Assembly: GCA_017549665.1 (NCBI GenBank)
Contig: JAFYUD010000123.1
Location: forward strand, 1-10,121
Length of the DNA: 10,121 nt
Reading direction: 5' to 3'
Source: Clostridia bacterium
GTDB taxonomy: Bacteria > Bacillota_A > Clostridia > Oscillospirales > Acutalibacteraceae
In this document: piece by piece, positions 1 through 6,056 of the stretch
Layout of the letters: the number at the start of each line of letters is the position of its first letter
Numbering within the stretch: position 1 is the stretch's first letter
Position numbers and translations under genes: made by a program
Notes under the pieces: model-generated
Database searches by the model: none
What the model saw: only the letters and a program-made list of their open reading frames with translations
Told to the model about the DNA's origin: nothing

Positions 1-1305
1 GACGGTACACTGACAGTAACATGCTATGATCCGTGGAGACCTGATTTGTGGCTGGCTAAGTATACATATACCGGCACGGTGACAGGAAATTCAATCAATG
101 CAAGTGCTGATCAGTTTGTGCTTTCTGAAGTAAACCCTGCAGCAGCTGATGCATCATGGAGTGTCAACTGGCTTTCAACGTTCAGTACGTATAATGTATT
201 TTATGCCAATATAGCAGGCGGTAATCACATATTCAACTATACCCTTGAGGTAAAGGACGAATACAAGCAGTCCACAGAGTATTCAAAATATATTCTCAGA
301 AATACCGCTGAGATTGTGTGGGACGCAGGCGGCACATCAGGACCTGCGACAGAAAAGACGGAGTATAAAACAGGACTTGTTGATAAGCAGGTTGTTCAGG
401 AGAATAACAAGCTGAATTTCTCAATTCATATAAATGAATATTGTCTTGATATTCTTGATGGACTGGATATGATTACATTTGAAGATACGATGACAGAAAA
501 TCTTTCGGTGTATTGGAACACAATCAAGCTTTATTATGAAGACGAAAACGGAAATTGGATTGATTTTGACAGCACAAATAAGTATAATTATACTGTAACC
601 TATGATCAGCTGACAAATACTCTGAAATTCGTTGTTCCCGATGAGCTTCATATAAAGATTGATTATACAACACTTATTACACAGAGCGGTCTTGTTTCGG
701 TAAGTAACTCTGTTGTGATCACGGGCAGTGCGCAGGTATCAGATGTTGTCGATGCCACATTCAAGGTTCAGGATCACAGCGGTGGTGCAACGGGTTCAAT
801 GCATGATATCACGCTGCTTAAACAGGACGGACTTACAAAAGCACCTCTGCCTTCTGCGACATTCCTGCTTTACGGTCCTATGGGTGATCCCGATGCGGTG
901 CTTCCGGACGGGGCATCCGAAACAGTTGTTGCAAAGGGCGGAAAAACACTCAGATATATCGGAAAATACACCACAGGTGATGACGGTACGGTAAATATTG
1001 CAACACAGTATCTTACCATGGGCGGTCCTTACGCACTGGTAGAAATGGTTGCTCCCGCAGGCTATGAGCTTCTGACGGAACCCACATATTTCTATTTCTA
1101 TGAAGAGGATCCGGACGGAGTAATCCAGTCGGTAACAACTCTTATAGCGGTAGAAAACTTCAATGACTCGTTCCTGTTCCCTGAAACGGGCGGAAACGGT
1201 ACAGTATCATTGACAATTATCGGTCTGACCTTAATGGTCGCACCGTTATTGTACAGCATTCTTCGTTTTAAACGGGAGAGGAGGTTTGCAAGGAGATCTC
1301 CTTAA
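1..1305 (+). CDS. LPXTG-anchored pilin/adhesin, probable tip pilin (5' partial)
   Basis: The reading frame is open from base 1 to the TAA at 1303-1305, giving 434 visible residues. The start lies upstream, and the in-frame TTG at 46 is not a credible start. The C-terminus is a complete cell-wall sorting signal: FPETG at 1177-1191, a hydrophobic segment of about 20 residues (TVSLTIIGLTLMVAPLLYSIL), then a long Arg-rich tail ending RRSP. Before it lies a CnaB/SpaA-type Ig-like domain (about 800-1170) with the usual isopeptide set: Lys in ITLLKQD, an E-box-like LVEMVAPAGYEL, and Asn in AVENF. The region at about 340-780 resembles an adhesin or isopeptide-forming fimbrial domain (KTGLVDKQV, then FEDTMTENL). 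It sits directly before the major pilin with no terminator between, so it is probably co-transcribed. Being first and larger, it is inferred to be the tip or adhesive pilin. Surface anchoring is certain in kind; the ligand is unknown. Confidence 0.85.
   Translation, partial: DGTLTVTCYDPWRPDLWLAKYTYTGTVTGNSINASADQFVLSEVNPAAADASWSVNWLSTFSTYNVFYANIAGGNHIFNYTLEVKDEYKQSTEYSKYILRNTAEIVWDAGGTSGPATEKTEYKTGLVDKQVVQENNKLNFSIHINEYCLDILDGLDMITFEDTMTENLSVYWNTIKLYYEDENGNWIDFDSTNKYNYTVTYDQLTNTLKFVVPDELHIKIDYTTLITQSGLVSVSNSVVITGSAQVSDVVDATFKVQDHSGGATGSMHDITLLKQDGLTKAPLPSATFLLYGPMGDPDAVLPDGASETVVAKGGKTLRYIGKYTTGDDGTVNIATQYLTMGGPYALVEMVAPAGYELLTEPTYFYFYEEDPDGVIQSVTTLIAVENFNDSFLFPETGGNGTVSLTIIGLTLMVAPLLYSILRFKRERRFARRSP
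1290..1303. repeat. Perfect 14-bp palindrome at the end of the first pilin gene
   Basis: AAGGAGATCTCCTT is a perfect inverted repeat with no loop, overlapping the last codons of the first gene and the T of its stop codon. As RNA it could only form a 4-bp stem around AGAUCU, so it is not a terminator. It could be a protein site or pure chance. It also contains a Shine-Dalgarno-like AAGGAG, but no in-frame start follows at a usable distance. Confidence 0.4.
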
Positions 1306-1360
1306 ACGTCAGACGGAGATATGCAAAAAAAGAAAAATTAAAAATTGCAAATTTTAAAAA

Positions 1361-1368
1361 AGAAAGGA
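1361..1368 (+). promoter_or_regulatory. Ribosome binding site fixing the major pilin start
   Basis: AGAAAGGA lies 9 bases before the ATG at 1378, which opens a textbook signal peptide (MKKLFAVLMA). The in-frame TTG at 1345 would add 11 residues (including a Cys) in front of that signal peptide and lies upstream of this ribosome site, so it is rejected as the start. The leader at 1306-1377 is very A-rich, which may keep the ribosome site unstructured. Confidence 0.8.
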
Positions 1369-1377
1369 TGTCAAAAA

Positions 1378-2832
1378 ATGAAAAAATTATTTGCAGTTTT
1401 AATGGCAATCGCACTTGTTCTCTCAATGGGAATCATGGCTTTTGCTGCAGACAATGGCAAAATCACAATCACAAATGCAGTTGATGGTGCAGATTACGAG
1501 ATTTACAAAATGCTCGATTTTACACCCTCAAATGATGCAGGTAATGCAGGTATCTACACAATCGTTGACGGTTGGGCAGATTTCTTCGCTGTTGCACCTG
1601 CAACAAATTATTTTGCTGTAACAACAAATGGCGGTCAGACAACAGTTGCACTTAAAGACGGTGTTACTGAAGTAGACCAGACTATTGCTAAGGCTGCTGT
1701 TAAGTACGCAGAAGATAAAGGTATCGCTGCAACAAAAACAGAAAAAGCAGCTGGCGCAACAGTAGAATTTACAGGCCTTGCACTTGGTTACTATGCAATC
1801 GACACATCTCTCGGTACTCTTTGTGCTCTTACAAACACAAATTCAGATTTTAAGGCAACAGAAAAGAACGAGAAGCCTGACATCGACAAATTTGTTCAGG
1901 AAGACAGCGAAATCAACAATGCAGACGAAGGCTGGGGCAAAGTCAACGATGCTGACATCGACCAGAAAGTTAATTACAAGTCAACAATCACAGTTGGCGT
2001 AGGTGCTACAAAATATGTAATGCACGATACAATGGAAGCAGGTCTTACATTCAACAATGACGTTGTTGTAAAGCTTGCTGACGGTACAGTAGTTGACGCT
2101 GCTAACTACACAGTTACAGTTGCTCCTACAGACGGTCATACTTTTGACGTTGCATTCGACAATGACTTCATCGCAGGTCTTGCAAAGGGTACAAAGTTCA
2201 CAGTTTACTACTCAGCAACTCTCAATGAGAAGGCTAACATCGTAAATGACGGTAACGACAACACTGTTAAACTTTCATACGGTGAAGACAGCACATGGGA
2301 AACAGCTGAACACAAAACAACAACGTATACATGGAAGATGGATGTTCTTAAGTACACTAAGGACGGCGACAATAAAATCGCCCTTGCAAATGCAAAGTTC
2401 CAGCTTCTTGACAAAGACGGAAATGCTATCAAGTTCACTGAAGTAACAGGTACAGACGTTCCCACATACAGAGTTGATGCTGAAGGTACTGTGACTGAAA
2501 TTACAACAAATGCAAACGGTAAGTTCGAAATCGTAGGTCTTGATGAAGGTTCATACAAGCTTCACGAAACAGAGGCTCCCGCAGGTTACAACAAGCTTGC
2601 AAAAGATCTTGATGTTGTTATCACAAGCACACATAACGATAATGCTCTTACAGCAACATACAAAATCAATAATGCTGATCCCGCTACAATCGAAGTAGAG
2701 AACAAGACAGGTTCACTTCTTCCTGAAACAGGCGGCATCGGTACAACAATCTTCTACGTAGTAGGCGGACTTCTTATGGTTGCTGCTTTCGTAGTTCTCG
2801 TTTCAAAGAAGAGAATGAAGAGCGTAGCTTGA
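1378..2832 (+). CDS. Major shaft pilin, SpaA/FimA type, LPETG-anchored
   Basis: This is a 484-residue secreted pilin subunit, polymerised outside the cell by a class C sortase. Residues 1-24 form a signal peptide (cleavage near AFA-A or AFAA-D). An N-terminal domain (about 25-160) is followed by an isopeptide-type domain: Lys171 in DIDKFV, Asp217 in VMHDTME, and Asn295 in NTVKLSY. A CnaB-type domain follows, with Lys325 in DVLKY, E-box Glu397 in LHETEAPAGY and Asn442 in VENKTG. LPETG is at 448-452, then a membrane segment and a KKRMKSVA tail. No canonical YPKN pilin motif is present. TEKN (161-164) just before the second domain is the best candidate, making Lys163 the proposed cross-linking residue. 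Codon use is strikingly restricted: 1 ACG, no ACC and no GCG in the whole gene, unlike its neighbours, which fits very high expression. The gene lies between an ancillary pilin and the class C sortase. Confidence 0.93.
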   Translation: MKKLFAVLMAIALVLSMGIMAFAADNGKITITNAVDGADYEIYKMLDFTPSNDAGNAGIYTIVDGWADFFAVAPATNYFAVTTNGGQTTVALKDGVTEVDQTIAKAAVKYAEDKGIAATKTEKAAGATVEFTGLALGYYAIDTSLGTLCALTNTNSDFKATEKNEKPDIDKFVQEDSEINNADEGWGKVNDADIDQKVNYKSTITVGVGATKYVMHDTMEAGLTFNNDVVVKLADGTVVDAANYTVTVAPTDGHTFDVAFDNDFIAGLAKGTKFTVYYSATLNEKANIVNDGNDNTVKLSYGEDSTWETAEHKTTTYTWKMDVLKYTKDGDNKIALANAKFQLLDKDGNAIKFTEVTGTDVPTYRVDAEGTVTEITTNANGKFEIVGLDEGSYKLHETEAPAGYNKLAKDLDVVITSTHNDNALTATYKINNADPATIEVENKTGSLLPETGGIGTTIFYVVGGLLMVAAFVVLVSKKRMKSVA

Positions 2833-2839
2833 AGGAACC

Positions 2840-2857
2840 CTGAGTCGGAAGATTCAG
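2840..2857 (+). other. RNA hairpin with GGAA tetraloop after the major pilin
   Basis: CTGAGTC and GATTCAG pair over 7 bp (one G-U) around a GGAA loop, which fits the stable GNRA class. It begins 7 bases after the pilin stop codon and has no T tract, so it is more likely an mRNA 3'-end stabiliser or processing element than a terminator. Function is inferred from position only. Confidence 0.5.
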
Positions 2858-2882
2858 ACACAAAAACTGATGAATAATTGAT

Positions 2883-2918
2883 AATTTCCCTGCCGGCTTA
2901 ACGGTCGGCAGGGGGATT
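2883..2918 (+). terminator. Weak or partial terminator (attenuator) between pilin and sortase
   Basis: CCCTGCCG (2888-2895) and CGGCAGGG (2906-2913) form a perfect 8-bp GC-rich stem with a 10-base loop. It extends outward by two G-U and three A-U pairs to about 13 bp. Only three T residues follow (GGATTTC), so termination is probably incomplete. In a single pilus transcript this would let the pilin be over-produced relative to the downstream sortase. The stem is seen directly; the attenuator role is inference. Confidence 0.6.
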
Positions 2919-2945
2919 TCCCACTCAGGAATTCTGACCGTTGGG

Positions 2946-2962
2946 GCTGAATATATTTCAGC
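2946..2962 (+). repeat. Short AT-loop inverted repeat upstream of the sortase gene
   Basis: GCTGAA and TTCAGC are exact inverted repeats separated by TATAT. The element lies 38 bases before the sortase ATG. It could be a third small hairpin in the spacer or an operator-like site. It is short enough to be chance. Confidence 0.35.
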
Positions 2963-3000
2963 ATTGACGTTGAGAATTTCATAGTAAGTGAGAATTGATT

Positions 3001-3888
3001 ATGAAAGAAAAAACCAAGAACAAGAAGAAGGGTAGTCTCTCCACAATTATATTGGTTGCAATATTCTTTGTGGGGCTGAGCGTTTTGCTGTATCCTACCA
3101 TAAGTGACTTCTGGAACGAAAAAAGGCAGTCTCAGGCCATCATCAACTACGATGACCTTATTGCCGATTTCACTCCCGAGGATTTCAGCAGCGCCTTTGC
3201 TCAGGCTGATGAGTACAACGAAAAGCTCAGAAAAATGTCAACTCCTTTCCTTGGCTTCAAAAACCTTGATGAAATGTATTACAGTACCCTTGATGTCAAC
3301 GGAAACGGCATGATGGGATATATTACTATTGATAAAATCAAGGTGCAGCTGCCGATTTATCACGGCACAACCGATCAGGTGCTTAACAATGCCGTCGGTC
3401 ATGTGGAGGGTTCAAGTCTCCCCGTGGGCGGTGAAAGTACCCACACCGTTCTTTCTGCGCACAGAGGTCTGCCTTCTGCAAAGCTGTTTACAAATCTTGA
3501 CAAGCTTGAAATCGGTGATAATTTCGTAATTAAAATTCTCGACAGGACTATTACATATAAAATAGATCAGATTCTTGTTGTTGTTCCGCAGAAGATTGAT
3601 GATCTGTATGTTGAAAAGGGCAAGGATATGTGTACGCTTATAACATGTACTCCTTACGGTATCAATACTCACAGACTCCTTGTAAGAGGTGTCAGAACTG
3701 AAAATGCCGAGCCTGAAAAGACCGTCAACGTAATAACAGAAGCTTATCAGATAGATCCGCTGATTGTTACTCCTGCGGTTGCGGCACCCATGCTGGGCGT
3801 ACTGCTTGTTGTACTTCTCGTAAAAAGCGGCAAAAACAAAACAAAGAAAACAAAAAAAGAAAATAATAAAACAGACAGCAAAGAATAA
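3001..3888 (+). CDS. srtC: Class C sortase (pilin polymerase)
   Basis: This 295-residue membrane transpeptidase is predicted to cleave LPXTG-type pilins between Thr and Gly and join them to a pilin lysine. An N-terminal membrane segment (about 13-31) and a second C-terminal one (about 254-274), followed by a Lys-rich tail, match the two-anchor layout of class C. Catalytic residues are visible: His154 in LSAHRGLPSAKLF, Cys216 in TLITCTPYGINTHRLL, and Arg225 in the same block. This Cys-Arg block is the class C hallmark. The usual lid motif DP(W/F) is represented by TPF (81-83), so the lid Asp is missing. The ATG at 3001 is chosen over the in-frame TTG at 2995, which would add only two residues. 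The ribosome site is weak (AAGTGAG at best), in contrast to the pilin genes, again fitting low sortase output. The gene is 17 bases upstream of the next pilin gene. Confidence 0.95.
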   Translation: MKEKTKNKKKGSLSTIILVAIFFVGLSVLLYPTISDFWNEKRQSQAIINYDDLIADFTPEDFSSAFAQADEYNEKLRKMSTPFLGFKNLDEMYYSTLDVNGNGMMGYITIDKIKVQLPIYHGTTDQVLNNAVGHVEGSSLPVGGESTHTVLSAHRGLPSAKLFTNLDKLEIGDNFVIKILDRTITYKIDQILVVVPQKIDDLYVEKGKDMCTLITCTPYGINTHRLLVRGVRTENAEPEKTVNVITEAYQIDPLIVTPAVAAPMLGVLLVVLLVKSGKNKTKKTKKENNKTDSKE

Positions 3889-3892
3889 GTAA

Positions 3893-3898
3893 GGGGAG
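3893..3898 (+). promoter_or_regulatory. Ribosome binding site of the LVQTG ancillary pilin
   Basis: GGGGAG lies 7 bases before the ATG at 3906, inside the 17-base gap after the sortase stop. It supports this start and shows that the two genes share a transcript. It is stronger than the site in front of the class C sortase. Confidence 0.75.
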
Positions 3899-3905
3899 TG
3901 AAACC

Positions 3906-4871
3906 ATGAAAAAAACTGCATTGAAATGTATTTCAGTTCTGATGACAGTTATCATGTGTTTTGCTCTTTTTTCTGTTGTATCAGGTGCTGTACTGGAAAA
4001 CGCAACAGGACATATAACAATCAATGCCTTTGACCACGAAAATAATCTGCCGCTTGAAAATATGAAGTTCCGTCTTTATTTCGTTGCTGTTGCACGTGAA
4101 GACGGTGACAGGATTTTTTTCGAATACACTGACGAATTCGCAGATAACGGTATGGATATCAGCAATATCAGAGACCCGTATTTCCCCGTGCATCTTATGG
4201 CTTATGCCGAAAAATACGGATTTTCATACATTCAGAACGCAACTGATGAAACGGGCGCTGTTGAATTCAGGTCGCTGCAATGCGGAATTTATCTCGCAGT
4301 TGCAGGCGGTGTGGATGAGGAGTATCTGAATCCTCTGCCTTTCGTTGTGACAATTCCTTTGTATGACGAGCATCCCGATGACCATATTTTCGATGTAACA
4401 GCAAATCCGAAAATAAATATAAACCATGAAACTCCCGGTGTGATGAGTGTTTATGCTAAAAAATTGTGGCAGGGCACACAGGAGCACCCCGACAGTGTAA
4501 GCGTGACGCTTATGTGTGACGGTATCGCACTTGAAACCGTGGAGCTGAATGAAAATAATAACTGGATGTACAGATGGGACAATCTTCCCGTGGGTCATGC
4601 ATGGAATGTGGTTGAAACGGACGTACCCGAGGGGTATGAGGTTTCCTACGACTCATCTGAGCTGACAGTTACAATCACAAATACATTAAAGCCGGAAACA
4701 GGCATTGACGAGACAACAACGAAGCCCGAAGAAACCTCACAGCCTGACAAGCTTGTGCAGACCGGTCAGCTTAACTGGCCCGTTCCCGTGCTTGCAACGG
4801 CAGGTCTGCTGCTTTTCAGTGTTGGCTGGGCAATTGTCAATTTCGGCAGAAAAGAAGAGGAAATGCAATGA
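3906..4871 (+). CDS. Ancillary (probably basal) pilin with LVQTG anchor
   Basis: This is a 321-residue secreted surface protein. It has an N-terminal signal peptide (about 1-28, ending VVSGA), then a SpaA-like Ig domain (about 33-165, beginning GHITINAFD). A CnaB-type domain follows at about 178-260: AKKLWQG near its start, E-box-like VVETDVPEGY at 235-244, and TVTITNTL as last strand. A Thr/Glu/Pro-rich stalk (262-282) leads to LVQTG (283-287), then QLNWPVPVL, a membrane segment and a GRKEEE tail. The Pro of LPXTG is replaced by Val, and the following hydrophobic part differs in style from the other two pilins here. The gene overlaps the next sortase by 4 bases, so the two are probably made together and act together. 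Size and position suggest the basal pilin that ties the fibre to the wall. An independent small surface protein is the alternative. Confidence 0.88.
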   Translation: MKKTALKCISVLMTVIMCFALFSVVSGAVLENATGHITINAFDHENNLPLENMKFRLYFVAVAREDGDRIFFEYTDEFADNGMDISNIRDPYFPVHLMAYAEKYGFSYIQNATDETGAVEFRSLQCGIYLAVAGGVDEEYLNPLPFVVTIPLYDEHPDDHIFDVTANPKININHETPGVMSVYAKKLWQGTQEHPDSVSVTLMCDGIALETVELNENNNWMYRWDNLPVGHAWNVVETDVPEGYEVSYDSSELTVTITNTLKPETGIDETTTKPEETSQPDKLVQTGQLNWPVPVLATAGLLLFSVGWAIVNFGRKEEEMQ

Positions 4872-5446
4872 GAAAAACGGGTATTGCATTTATGGTAACG
4901 GGTGCAGTCTGCATCGTTTCTGCACTTGCGCTTCTTCTTTATAATAATGCAGAAAGCAAAAAAGCTCACGACGCATCATCGGAGCTGATTGAGTCTCTGC
5001 GCACGGTGATTGCAGAAAATGAGGATATTCCCGTTGACCCCTTTGATGATGAAATGACTGTCAGGGAAATCGACGGCTACGGTTACATCGGTTATCTGAC
5101 CGTGCCTGCACTTGAGCTTGAACTGCCTGTTATGTCTGAATGGGACTATACAAGGCTTAAGCTTGCACCGTGCAGATATTTCGGCAGTACGAAGACGGAT
5201 AATCTCGTTATTGCGGCGCATAATTACAAGTATCATTTCGGTTATCTCGGACATCTTACTGAGGGCGATATCGTTATATTCACCGATATGGACTCAAAGG
5301 TGTACAATTACAGAGTCAATTCCGTTGAGCTTCTTGAGGCTACAGATGTTGATAAGGTGAAAAATACGGGTGATGACCTGATACTTTATACCTGTAATTA
5401 CAGCGGCTCAATGCGTGTAACCGTTAGATGCAGCTATATAAAATAA
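4868..5446 (+). CDS. Second sortase, small, probably wall-anchoring (class not settled)
   Basis: This 192-residue sortase has one N-terminal membrane segment (about 6-25) and no C-terminal one, like wall-anchoring sortases and unlike class C. Catalytic residues: His118 in VIAAHNYKYHFGYL, Cys176 in LYTCNYSGS, and Arg183 as the probable arginine (MRVTVRC; Arg187 is the other candidate). It differs from the SrtA TLITC pattern and lacks the class C TCTPYGINTHR block. It looks like the class B/D/E-type clostridial sortases, but the exact class needs a tree. The start ATG lies within the stop of the preceding gene (ATGA overlap at 4868-4871), implying translational coupling with the LVQTG protein, which is therefore its most likely substrate. 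It may also release the class C-bound fibre onto peptidoglycan. Confidence 0.9.
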   Translation: MRKTGIAFMVTGAVCIVSALALLLYNNAESKKAHDASSELIESLRTVIAENEDIPVDPFDDEMTVREIDGYGYIGYLTVPALELELPVMSEWDYTRLKLAPCRYFGSTKTDNLVIAAHNYKYHFGYLGHLTEGDIVIFTDMDSKVYNYRVNSVELLEATDVDKVKNTGDDLILYTCNYSGSMRVTVRCSYIK

Positions 5447-5500
5447 TGACAGACATACCTTTGCTGTCCGGAATCAAATAATCAGAAAGAAGTGACGGTT

Positions 5501-5914
5501 ATGGTAAAAGAATTGATGCACGACCCGATATTTTTAAGTCTGAAATCGGAAGTCGCAACAAAAGAAGATATACAAGTATCTGAAGACTTACTCGACACAC
5601 TCACCGCTCACAAAGACGGCTGTGTGGGAATGGCGGCAAATATGATAGGTGAGAGAAAACGAATCATTGCTTTTGATAATGAGGGTACATATACGGTGAT
5701 GTTCAATCCTGAAATTATAAAGAAATCTGAGCCGTACAATACGGAGGAAAGCTGCCTTTCTCTCCTTGGCGGACCTCGTAAGTGTAAAAGATATAAATCA
5801 ATCAAAGTCCGGTGGCAGACAGCTGAAATGCAAGTCCGTATAAAAACTTTCAACGGCTGGACAGCGCAGATTATTCAGCATGAAATTGACCATTGTGACG
5901 GAATACTTATATAA
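5501..5914 (+). CDS. def: Peptide deformylase-like protein (short clostridial type)
   Basis: This is a 137-residue protein of the peptide deformylase family, which removes the formyl group from the N-terminal Met of new proteins in the cytoplasm. The metal-site residues are present: Cys85 in ESCLS and His127/His131 with catalytic Glu128 in QHEIDH. Motif 1 reads GCVGMAAN (40-47), with Asn in place of the usual Gln, and motif 2 has Ser in place of Gly in EGCLS. Such AAN variants are, from memory, known in clostridial deformylases, so activity is likely but not assured. The protein is shorter than typical deformylases (about 150-190 residues) and ends soon after motif 3. The ATG at 5501 is preferred to the in-frame GTG at 5492, though the ribosome site (AAAGAAG) is poor. 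It is 54 bases behind the second sortase with no terminator between, so it may ride on the pilus transcript. It has no evident role in pilus assembly. Confidence 0.88.
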   Translation: MVKELMHDPIFLSLKSEVATKEDIQVSEDLLDTLTAHKDGCVGMAANMIGERKRIIAFDNEGTYTVMFNPEIIKKSEPYNTEESCLSLLGGPRKCKRYKSIKVRWQTAEMQVRIKTFNGWTAQIIQHEIDHCDGILI

Positions 5915-5918
5915 AAAT

Positions 5919-5945
5919 AACCTCCTTGCTTAAAACAAGGAGGTT
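5919..5945. terminator. Intrinsic terminator after the deformylase gene
   Basis: AACCTCCTTG (5919-5928) and CAAGGAGGTT (5936-5945) form a perfect 10-bp stem with a 7-base loop, 4 bases after the stop codon. The + strand tail is short in T (TTATGTATT), while on the - strand the tail is ATTTTTATA, so the hairpin may stop transcription from both sides. It marks the end of the pilus-deformylase unit. Confidence 0.75.
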
Positions 5946-5979
5946 TATGTATTACTTATAAAGAAATTTTAATGCTGTA

Positions 5980-5998
5980 TTGATTTTTGTTGATTTTT
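5980..5998. repeat. Tandem direct repeat over the -35 region and spacer
   Basis: TTGATTTTT occurs at 5980-5988 and again at 5990-5998, a period of 10 bases, close to one helical turn. It covers the -35 element and most of the spacer, so a protein bound there would block or modify RNA polymerase access. A simple T-rich spacer is the plain alternative. Confidence 0.5.
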
Positions 5999-6008
5999 AC
6001 AATATAAT
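5980..6008 (+). promoter_or_regulatory. Sigma-A promoter of the mannosidase gene
   Basis: TTGATT (5980-5985) and TATAAT (6003-6008) are separated by exactly 17 bases. The -10 is perfect and the -35 has 4 of 6 consensus bases. Transcription would start near 6015, giving a leader of about 40 bases. It lies after the deformylase terminator, so the mannosidase gene is its own unit. Confidence 0.75.
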
Positions 6009-6042
6009 TGCATTATCAGAAATGATGTCTCACAATTAATCC

Positions 6043-6048
6043 GAGGAG
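6043..6048 (+). promoter_or_regulatory. Ribosome binding site fixing the mannosidase start
   Basis: GAGGAG lies 8 bases before the ATG at 6057. The in-frame GTG at 6048 overlaps this site itself and so cannot be the start; the protein begins MVNAMIDKNL. Confidence 0.8.
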
Positions 6049-6056
6049 TGATACCT

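Noticed and set aside
1210..1240. Perfect TTGACA (1210-1215) as a promoter -35 for the major pilin
   Set aside because: No acceptable -10 is found 16-18 bases downstream (TAATGG/AATGGT), and it lies in the coding sequence of the first gene's membrane segment.
1321..1341. Six-codon leader ORF (MQKKKN) before the major pilin
   Set aside because: The ribosome site is only 3 bases away and the A-rich sequence gives such ORFs by chance; no attenuator structure follows.
2964..2990. TTGACG ... TAAGTG as a separate sortase promoter
   Set aside because: The spacing is 15 bases and the -10 match is poor.
3412..3921. Long open frame on the - strand opposite the class C sortase
   Set aside because: It lies opposite a well-supported gene, has no recognisable domain, and its protein is the Phe/Cys/Arg-rich type expected from an antisense shadow.
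4686..4706. KPETG in the second ancillary pilin (263-267, LKPETG) as a sorting signal
   Set aside because: It is followed by a polar Thr/Glu/Pro stretch rather than a membrane segment; the true signal is LVQTG at 283-287.
5448..5468. GACAG/CTGTC stem after the second sortase as a terminator
   Set aside because: The stem is 5 bp with an 11-base loop and no T tract; termination is unlikely.
5936..5961. AAGGAGG followed closely by ATG as a gene start
   Set aside because: The ORF is four codons long (MYYL) and the AAGGAGG is simply the right arm of the terminator.
6011..6027. CATTAT/ATGATG hairpin in the mannosidase leader as a riboswitch or attenuator
   Set aside because: It is a 6-bp AU-rich stem with a G-U pair, too weak, and the leader is too short for a known riboswitch.
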